Assembly (NCBI GenBank): GCA_029718625.1
Contig: CM056395.1
Span: 19,184,309 to 19,248,308, forward strand
DNA from: Synaphobranchus kaupii
Lineage: Eukaryota; Chordata; Actinopteri; Anguilliformes; Synaphobranchidae
Length of the DNA: 64,000 nucleotides
Reading direction: 5' to 3'
Shown here one piece after another: positions 60,001-64,000 of this stretch. The notes beneath the pieces are model-generated. The model had not been told where the DNA came from and ran no database searches. It saw only the letters and a program-made list of their open reading frames with translations. The translations under genes were made by a program, and so were the position numbers. Positions within the stretch are counted from its first letter, which is position 1; each line of letters starts with the position of its first letter.

Positions 60001-63000
60001 AGCCCCCACTACAACTTCAGCACCCACTACAACAGCAGTTCCCACTACAACTGCAGCCCCCACTACAACAGCAGCCTCCACTGCAACTGCAGCCCCCACT
60101 AAAACTGCAGCACCAACAACAACTGCAGCCCTCACTACAACTTCAGCCCCCACTACAACTTCAGCACCCACTACAACAGCAGTTCCCACTACAACTGCAG
60201 CCCCCACTACAACAGCAGCCTCCACTGCAACTGCAACACCCACTACACCTGCAGCACCAACAACAACAACTGCAGCCCCCACTACAACTTCAGCACCCAG
60301 TACAACAGCAGTTCCCACTACAACTGCAGCCCCCACTACAACAGCAGCCCTCACTACAACAGCAGCCTCCACTGCAACTGCAGCCCCCACTACAACTGCA
60401 GCACCAACAACAACTGCAGCCCTCACTACAACTTCAGCTCCCACTACAACTTCAGCACCCACTACAACAGCAGCTCCCACTTCAAGAGCAGCCTCCACTA
60501 CAACAGCAGCCCACACTACAACAGCAACCCCCACTACAACAGCATCTCCCACTACAACTGCAGCACAAACCACAACTCCAGCTCCGACAACAACACCAGT
60601 TCTCACTACAACTGCAGCCCCAACTACGTCTGCAGCACCCACTACAACTGCAGCCCCGACAACAACCCCAGTTCCCACTACCACTGCAGCACCCAGTACA
60701 ACTGCAGTCCCCACTACAACTTCAGCCCCAACAACAACTGCAGCCCCCACTACAACTGCAGCCCCCACTACAACTGCAGCTCCCACTACAACAGCAGCCT
60801 CCACTACAACTGCAGCACCCACTACAACTGCAGCAACAACAACTGCAGCCCCAACTACAACTTCAGCCCCCACTACAACTGCAGCACCCAGTACAACTGC
60901 AGTCCCCACTACAACTTCAGACCCAACTACAACTGCAGCCCCCACTACAACTGCAGCCTCCACTACAACTGCAGCTCCCATTACAACAGCAGCCTCCACT
61001 ACAACTGCAGCACCCACTACAACTGCAGCAACAACAACTGCAGCCCCAACTACAACTTCAGCACCCACTACAACAGCAGTTCCCACTACAACTGCAGCCC
61101 ACACTACAACAGCAGCCTCCACTGCAACTGCAGCACCCACTACACCTGCAGCACCAACAACAACTGCAGCCCCCATTACAACTTCAGCACCCACTACAAC
61201 AGCAGTTCCCACTACAACTGCAGCCCCCACTACAACTGCAGCCCCCACTACAACAGCAGCCCCCACTACAACAGCAGCCTCCACTGCAACTGCAGCCCCC
61301 ACTACAACTGCAGCACCAACAACAACTGCAGCCCTCACTACAACTTCAGCCCCCACTACAACTTCAGCACCCACTACAACAGCAGTTCCCACTACAACTG
61401 CAGCCCCCACTACAACAGCAGCCTCCACTGCAACTGCAGCACCCACTACACCTGCTGCACCAACAACAACTGCAGCCCCCACTACAACTTCAGCACCCAG
61501 TACAACAGCAGTTCCCACTACAACTGCAGCCCCCACTACAACAGCAGCCCTCACTACAACAGCAGCCTCCAATGCAACTGCAGCCCCCACTACAACTGCA
61601 GCACCAACAACAACTGCAGCCCTCACTACAACTTCAGCTCCCACTACAACTTCAGCACCCACTACAACAGCAGCTCCCACTTCAAGAGCAGCCTCCACTA
61701 CAACAGCAGCCCACACTACAACAGCAACCCCCACTACAACAGCATCTCCCACTACAACTGCAGCACAAACCACAACTCCAGCTCCGACAACAACACCAGT
61801 TCTCACTACAACTGCAGCCCCAACTACGTCTGCAGCACCCACTACAACTGCAGCCCCGACAACAACCCCAGTTCCCACTACCACTGCAGCACCCAGTACA
61901 ACTGCAGTCCCCACTACAACTTCAGCCCCAACAACAACTGCAGCCCCCACTACAACTGCAGCCCCCACTACAACTGCAGCTCCCACTACAACAGCAGCCT
62001 CCACTACAACTGCAGCACCCACTACAACTGCAGCAACAACAACTGCAGCCCCAACTAAAACTTCAGCCCCCACTACAACTGCAGCACCCAGTACAACTGC
62101 AGTCCCCACTACAACTTCAGCCCCAACTACAACTGCAGCCCACACTACAACTGCAGCCTCCACTACAACTGCAGCTCCCACTACAACAGCAGCCTCCACT
62201 ACAACAGCAGCACCCACTACAACTTCAGCACCCACTACAACAGCAGTTCCCACTACAACTGCAGCCCCCACTACAACAGCAGCCTCCACTGCAACTGCAG
62301 CACCCACTACACCTGCAGCACCAACAACAACTGCAGCCCCCACTACAACTTCAGCACCCACTACAACAGCAGTTCCCACTACAACTGCAGACCCCACTAC
62401 AACAGCAGCCCCCACTACAACAGCAGCCTCCACTGCAACTGCAGCCCCCACTACAACTCCAGCTCCGACAACAACACCAGTTCTCACTACAACTGCAGCC
62501 CCAACTACGTCTGCAACACCCACTACAACTGCAGCCCCGACAACAACCCCAGTTCCCACTACCACTGCAGCACCCAGTACAACTGCAGTCCCCACTACAA
62601 CTTCAGCCCCAACTACAACTGCAGCCCCCACTACAACTGCAGCCCCCACTACAACTGCAGCTCCCACTACAACAGCAGCCTCCACTACAACTGCAGCACC
62701 CACTACAACTGCAGCAAAAACAACTTCAGCCCCCACTACAACTGCAGCACCCACTACAACTTCAGCCCCCGTGACAACTGCAGCTCCCACTACATCAGCA
62801 GCCTCCACTACAACTGCAGCCCACACTACAACAGCAGCCCCAACTACAACTGCAGCCCCCACTACAACTTCAGCACCCACTACAACAGCAGTTCCCACTA
62901 CAACTGCAGCCCCCACTACAATAGCAGCCTCCACTGCAACTGCAGCACCCACTACACCTGCAGCACCAACAACAACTGCAGCCCCCACTACAACTTCAGC

Positions 63001-64000
63001 ACCCAGTACAACAGCAGTTCCAACTAGAACTGCAGCCCCCACTACAACAGCAGCCCCCACTACAACTGCAGCACCCACTACAACTGCAGCAACAACAACT
63101 GCAGCCCCAACTACAACTTCAGCCCCCACTACAACTGCAGCACCCACTACAACTTCAGCCCCTGTGACAACTGCAGCACCCAGTACAACTGCAGTCCCCA
63201 CTACAACTTCAGCCCCCACTACAACTGCAGCCCCCACTACAACTGCAGCTCCCACTACAACAGCAGCCTCCACTACAACTGCAGCACCCACTACAACTGC
63301 AGCAACAACAACTGCAGCCCCAACTACAACTTCAACCCCCACTACAACTGCAGCCCACACTACAACAGCAGCCCCCACTATAATTGCAGCCCTCACTACA
63401 ACTTCAGCCCCCACTACAACTTCAGCACCCACTACAACAGCAGCTCCCACTTCAAGAGCAGCCTACACTACAACAGCAGCCCACACTACAACAGCAACCC
63501 CCACTACAACAGCATCTCCCACTACAACTGCAGCACCAACCACAACTCCAGCTCCGACAACAACACCAGTTCTCACTACAACTGCAGCCCCAACTACGTC
63601 TGCAGCACCCACTACAACTGCAGCCCCGACAACAACCCCAGTTCCCACTACCACTGCAGCACCCAGTACAACTGCAGTCCGCACTACAACTTCAGCCCCA
63701 ACTACAACTGCAGCCCCCACTACAACTGCAGCCCCCACTACAACTGCAGCTCCCACTACAACAGCAGCCTACACTACAACTGCAGCACCCACTACAACTG
63801 CAGCAACAACAACTGCAGCCCCAACTACAACTGCAGCCCCCACTACAACTTCAGCACCCACTACAACAGCAGTTCCCACTACAACTGCAGCCCCCACTAC
63901 AACAGCAGCCTCCACTGCAACTGCAGCACCCACTACAACTGCAGCAACAACAACTGTAGCCCCAACTACAACTTCAGCCCCCACTACAACTGCAGCCTCC
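1..64000 (+). CDS. Interior of a giant mucin-like Thr/Ala/Pro/Ser-rich repeat protein (partial both ends)
   Basis: Seen: the + strand reads as tandem hexapeptides TTTAAP, TTTSAP, TTTAVP, TATAAP, TTPAAP, TTTAAS and TTTAAH. Codons start at remainder 2 (mod 3) from about 1559 to 64000, with a disturbed patch at 4028-4530, and at remainder 1 before 1553. I see no in-frame stop from 4529 to 64000 (19,824 codons). Neither an N-terminus nor a C-terminus is present, so there is no signal peptide, start site, membrane anchor, VWD or cystine-knot domain to identify. The undisturbed frame contains no cysteine that I could find. Known: such PTS domains carry dense O-GalNAc glycans on Thr/Ser and form extended, hydrated bottle-brush polymers in secreted or membrane mucins. 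Inferred: an extracellular mucin-like structural glycoprotein. Stop avoidance alone is weak proof, since act, aca, gca, gcc and ccc are at least two changes from a stop; only tca is one step away. The stronger points are that the antisense frame carries nine TAGs and the LQLQPP frame many TGAs, while this frame has none, and that indels here are whole codons. Alternatives: a non-coding satellite, or a protist or fungal adhesin. Confidence 0.76.
1553..1558 (+). other. +1 frame break: C6 where the paralog has C5
   Basis: The Ala-Pro codon pair normally gives five C. Here there are six, shifting the repeat frame from remainder 1 upstream to remainder 2 downstream. The duplicate of this stretch at 11793-11797 has five C, and alignment offsets to that copy change from 10240 to 10239 exactly here. 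Reading straight on in the upstream frame gives a YNCSPH-type peptide that ends at a TAG at 3334-3336. A homopolymer consensus error or a recent real mutation would look identical. I favour error because four similar events follow within 3 kb and none occurs in the remaining 59 kb. Confidence 0.85.
2471..2686 (+). repeat. 72-bp tandem subrepeat, three copies
   Basis: Units start at 2471, 2543 and 2615. Each is four hexapeptides: STATAAP-type, TTTAAP, TTTAAL-type and TTTAAS-type. The same subrepeat appears elsewhere with two or three copies, so copy number is variable between paralogs and always changes by 24 codons. Confidence 0.9.
4028..4530 (+). other. Frame-disturbed patch with four single-base indels that cancel out
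   Basis: Compared with the paralogous block at 16139-16640, this stretch has an extra A at 4028-4029, an extra C in the run 4077-4080, one C missing at 4456-4457 and one A missing at 4529. The net change is zero, so the main frame resumes at 4529. Read straight through, the patch stays open but encodes Cys/Asn-containing, then LQLQPP-type, then YNCSPH-type sequence instead of TTTAAP. The paralog is intact at all four sites. The clustering suggests poorly polished sequence rather than a functional Cys-bearing insert. Confidence 0.82.
7890..8753 (+). repeat. 432-bp tandem duplication unique to block B copy 1
   Basis: The Gly codon in the variant ST-GTAAP (tcc act gga act) occurs at about 7930, 8128, 8362 and 8560. 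The spacings are 198 bp within a pair and 432 bp between pairs. The matching region of block B copy 2 has only one pair, near 20059 and 20257. A 432-bp (144-codon, 24-unit) in-frame length difference therefore arose after the block duplication, by gain here or loss there. Confidence 0.85.
10241..13249 (+). repeat. Block A, copy 2
   Basis: This is the intact partner of the window's first 3 kb. It has C5 at 11793-11797 where copy 1 has C6, which is the main evidence that the first copy's frame shift is local. Its first part (to about 10800) also lies in the end of block B copy 1, so the block A and block B duplications overlap. Confidence 0.9.
12710..12925 (+). repeat. 72-bp tandem subrepeat, three copies (block A copy 2)
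   Basis: This is the counterpart of the triplicated 72-bp unit near 2.5 kb at offset 10239, with the same copy number. Confidence 0.88.
13660..15190 (+). repeat. Island of second-subfamily repeats inside the left array
   Basis: This stretch interrupts the block A/B pattern. It contains TTTAAPTSRAAS (Thr, not Lys) followed by TTTAAH and TTTATP, the subfamily that otherwise dominates only beyond about 27 kb. A Ser-Thr-Ser (agt aca agt) variant near 13686 and 14206 recurs near 36663, 38721, 44095 and 47153. In-frame atg (Met) replaces acg (Thr) in the TTSA motif near 14459 and 15016. Confidence 0.7.
15196..22497 (+). repeat. Block B, copy 2
   Basis: This partner of 3085-10800 has no frame disturbance. 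It supplies the reference state for the four indels at 4028-4530: single A at 16139, CCC at 16187-16189, CCC at 16565-16567 and AA at 16639-16640. It also shows the shorter form of the 432-bp variable tract. Confidence 0.9.
22250..23840 (+). repeat. 1.7-kb tandem duplication, copy 1
   Basis: This stretch pairs with 23954-25590. The offset is 1686 bp in the middle and 1758 bp after the 72-bp copy-number change. A shared gaa (Glu) in ACT GAA GCA CCC near 23795 and 25553 marks both copies. This copy has one extra 18-bp TTTSAP unit near 22500. Confidence 0.82.
22742..22885 (+). repeat. 72-bp tandem subrepeat, two copies
   Basis: Units start at 22742 and 22814. The tandem partner 1686 bp downstream carries three copies, so the duplication offset changes from 1686 to 1758 across this tract. 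Confidence 0.88.
23954..25590 (+). repeat. 1.7-kb tandem duplication, copy 2
   Basis: This directly follows copy 1 with only about 110 bp between the aligned segments. It differs mainly by an extra 72-bp subrepeat and by a tca (Ser) codon near 25141 where the partner has gca. Confidence 0.82.
24428..24643 (+). repeat. 72-bp tandem subrepeat, three copies
   Basis: Units start at 24428, 24500 and 24572. This tract has one more unit than the corresponding tract at 22742. Confidence 0.88.
28150..30240 (+). repeat. Segment copied 32 kb downstream at 60133-62223
   Basis: Offset is 31983 bp (10661 codons). Shared rarities are a four-Thr variant (aca aca aca act) near 28274 and 60257, gct for gca near 29471 and 61454, and aat gca act (an Asn-Ala-Thr sequon) near 29589 and 61572. 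The copies diverge after about 30240/62223, where the distal copy lacks part of the proximal sequence. Confidence 0.85.
29851..31750 (+). repeat. 2058-bp tandem duplication (middle array 1), copy 1
   Basis: This stretch pairs with 31909-33690 at offset 2058 (686 codons), dropping to 1938 after a 120-bp (40-codon) in-frame length difference near 31.2 kb. Shared rare markers are a Gly variant (gga act ccc) near 30653 and 32711, gta (Val) near 30896 and 32954, and gtg aaa near 31187 and 33245. Confidence 0.88.
31909..33690 (+). repeat. 2058-bp tandem duplication (middle array 1), copy 2
   Basis: This partner of 29851-31750 lacks 120 bp relative to it. Both copies end in a gcc tac (Ala-Tyr) motif, near 31754 and 33692. 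Confidence 0.88.
33690..35190 (+). repeat. Segment copied at 39864-41300
   Basis: This stretch aligns at offset 6174, exactly three times 2058 bp, then 6138 after a 36-bp difference near 34.1 kb. A shared Asn-Thr-Ile motif (aat aca att) lies near 34517 and 40655, and again near 41948. A shared ata (Ile) in the PVL cassette lies near 34322 and 40460. Confidence 0.82.
35683..37740 (+). repeat. 2058-bp tandem duplication (middle array 2), copy 1
   Basis: This stretch is followed immediately by its copy at 37741-39798, so the two units abut. Shared markers are gta (Val) near 35761 and 37819, aat (Asn) in PNP near 36889 and 38947, and a Gly variant (gga ccc agt) near 37624 and 39682. Differences are few: gcc versus acc near 36417, tca versus aca near 36276, and cca versus ccg near 37510. 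Confidence 0.9.
37741..39798 (+). repeat. 2058-bp tandem duplication (middle array 2), copy 2
   Basis: This is the abutting second copy of 35683-37740, differing at only a handful of bases. That indicates a recent duplication or recent gene conversion. Confidence 0.9.
39864..41300 (+). repeat. Second copy of the 33.7-35.2 kb segment
   Basis: This stretch begins at the third gcc tac motif (tac at 39866-39868). It carries cgc (Arg) near 40151 where the partner has cac (His). Its distal part, about 40380-41306, is copied once more at 41673-42599 at offset 1293 bp (431 codons). Confidence 0.82.
41673..42599 (+). repeat. Third copy of the 40.4-41.3 kb segment
   Basis: Offset is 1293 bp from 40380-41306. 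It shares the Asn-Thr-Ile motif near 41948 and the ata (Ile) codon near 42294. It has gga (Gly) near 41833 where 40.5 kb has gca, linking it to the 37.6/39.7 kb Gly variant. That looks like mosaic ancestry or conversion. Confidence 0.75.
42300..45620 (+). repeat. 3.06-kb tandem duplication, copy 1
   Basis: This stretch pairs with 45357-48680 at offset 3057 (1019 codons), becoming 3075 after one extra 18-bp TTTAAH-type unit in the second copy near 47190. Shared markers are gta near 43192 and 46249, tca (Ser) near 43981 and 47038, gat (Asp) near 44321 and 47396, and aaa (Lys) near 45594 and 48669. Confidence 0.88.
45357..48680 (+). repeat. 3.06-kb tandem duplication, copy 2
   Basis: This is the partner of 42300-45620; the aligned segments overlap by about 260 bp, as expected in a tandem array. 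Its 3' edge joins the segment that is copied again near the window end. Confidence 0.88.
48440..49954 (+). repeat. Segment copied at 62486-64000
   Basis: Offset is 14046 bp (4682 codons). Shared features are aga (Arg) in the rare V-P-T-R motif near 48978 and 63024, two gcc tac motifs (tac at 49418 and 49724 versus 63464 and 63770), and gtc cgc near 49632 and 63678. The copy continues to the last base of the window. Confidence 0.9.
50631..52213 (+). repeat. 2.05-kb duplication, copy 1
   Basis: This stretch pairs with 52686-54250 at offset 2055, dropping to 2037 after one extra 18-bp TTTSAP unit near 51365. Both copies begin at gcc tac att (Ala-Tyr-Ile; tac at 50633 and 52688). They share att (Ile) near 51566 and 53603 and near 52031 and 54068, and tcg (Ser) near 52100 and 54137. 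Confidence 0.88.
52686..54250 (+). repeat. 2.05-kb duplication, copy 2
   Basis: This is the partner of 50631-52213. Its 3' part is also the first unit of the 624-bp array starting at 53702, so the 2.05-kb and 624-bp processes overlap. Confidence 0.88.
53702..60090 (+). repeat. Nested array: 624-bp units inside a 2730-bp tandem repeat (about 2.3 copies)
   Basis: A cct (synonymous Pro) marker before act aca tca occurs at about 54271, 54895, 56377, 57001, 57625, 59107 and 59731. The spacings are 624, 1482, 624, 624, 1482 and 624 bp. Complete 624-bp units start at 53702, 54326, 55808, 56432, 57056, 58538 and 59162. An 858-bp spacer carrying the SR-PVL cassette lies at 54950-55807 and 57680-58537. 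The macro-period is 2730 bp, equal to three 624-bp units plus 858, or 910 codons. Copies differ at few sites, for example gtg (Val) to atg (Met) at 56564 and 59294. Confidence 0.9.
60133..62223 (+). repeat. Distal copy of the 28.15-30.24 kb segment
   Basis: This is the 32-kb-distant partner. It sits between the 2730-bp array and the distal copy of the 48.4-kb segment, so the right end of the window is a mosaic of pieces found far to the left. Confidence 0.85.
62486..64000 (+). repeat. Distal copy of the 48.4-49.95 kb segment (runs off the window)
   Basis: This stretch is nearly identical to 48440-49954. If the pairing continues, sequence beyond the window should resemble 49955 onward, including the 624/2730-bp array. 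Confidence 0.9.
63431..63682 (+). repeat. Representative SR-PVL-PVP cassette
   Basis: This recurrent ordered module reads TTTAAPTSRAAY here (TTTAAPTSRAAS in most other copies), then TTTAAH, TTTATP, TTTASP, TTTAAP, TTTPAP, TTTPVL, TTTAAP, TTSAAP, TTTAAP, TTTPVP, TTTAAP and STTAVP. Tracking its act acg tct (or act atg tct) core, I count about 62 occurrences in the window. Spacing is about 1.5 kb on average in the first 30 kb and about 0.8 kb afterwards. It is the least monotonous part of the repeat and holds most of the Arg, Lys, Leu and Pro-Val substitutions, so it is the best landmark for aligning higher-order units. Confidence 0.88.

Larger units (their letters stand above)
1..64000 (+). repeat. 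18-bp coding minisatellite filling the window
   Basis: The unit is act aca act gca gcc ccc (TTTAAP). Frequent variants are tca for the first Ala, gtt or gtc for the second Ala, tcc or cac for Pro, gca for the middle Thr and cct for the third Thr. A 15-bp form lacking the Pro codon (gca gca aca aca act) recurs throughout. Most units contain CTGCAG. The + strand is very C-rich (about half C in the consensus) and G-poor, so strand skew is extreme. I found no stretch of 300 bases, or even one clear 50-base stretch, that is not built from this unit. The array continues past both window edges. Confidence 0.98.

Noticed and set aside
1..64000. CRISPR array
   Set aside because: Units are directly adjacent with no unique spacers, the period is 18 bp, and the sequence is translated without stops.
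1..64000. Antifreeze glycoprotein (Ala-Ala-Thr) polyprotein
   Set aside because: The unit is TTTAAP rather than a Thr-Ala-Ala tripeptide, there are far more Thr than Ala pairs would predict, and no regular cleavage spacers of the Leu-x-Phe type are seen.
1..64000. Purely non-coding satellite DNA
   Set aside because: Not excluded, but less likely: one frame is free of stops over 59.5 kb, sub-unit indels are whole codons, and the product is a typical mucin-like PTS sequence. Transcript data would settle it.

Overview
The whole 64-kb window is one uninterrupted repeat array. Every stretch I read is built from an 18-bp unit (consensus act aca act gca gcc ccc, with 15-bp and rare single-codon-indel variants). 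On the + strand it encodes Thr-Thr-Thr-Ala-Ala-Pro and close variants (TTTSAP, TTTAVP, TATAAP, TTPAAP, TTTAAS, TTTAAH). I found no unique sequence, RNA gene, promoter, splice junction, start codon in a plausible context, stop codon ending the main frame, transposon or CRISPR array. The simplest reading is the interior of a giant Thr/Ala/Pro/Ser-rich (PTS, mucin-like) domain from a eukaryote, most likely an animal. Thr-rich proline-punctuated repeats in very large exons are typical of secreted or membrane mucins. The sequence gives no basis for naming a species or a particular mucin.

The main frame has codons starting at positions of remainder 2 (mod 3). It is stop-free from 4529 to the last base (19,824 codons). 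Upstream it is in the same phase from about 1559 to 4027. Bases 1-1552 are in a different phase because of one extra C in a C run at 1553-1558. A patch at 4028-4530 carries two +1 and two -1 changes that cancel. All five single-base changes are absent from the paralogous copies elsewhere in the window, so they look like local consensus errors or recent damage.

Layout. Left array, about 1-26.7 kb: two large block duplications, 1-3.0 kb = 10.2-13.2 kb and 3.1-10.8 kb = 15.2-22.5 kb, then a tandem repeat with a 1.69-1.76 kb offset at 22.25-25.6 kb. Middle, about 26.7-49.7 kb: a second subfamily arranged in 2058-bp and roughly 3.06-kb tandem duplications. Right array, 49.7-64 kb: a 2055/2037-bp duplication, then a nested 624-bp / 2730-bp array at 53.7-60.1 kb, then segments copied from 28-30 kb and 48-50 kb. 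Every duplication offset I measured is a multiple of 3 once the five suspect indels are allowed for, so copying has kept the reading frame.

Five of the six frames are largely open purely because of the unit's composition. Very long antisense (GAAVVV) and out-of-frame (LQLQPP, YNCSPH) open frames are therefore shadows and are not annotated. There is no multi-gene system here; the interest lies in the size, nested architecture and frame-preserving evolution of one repeat domain.
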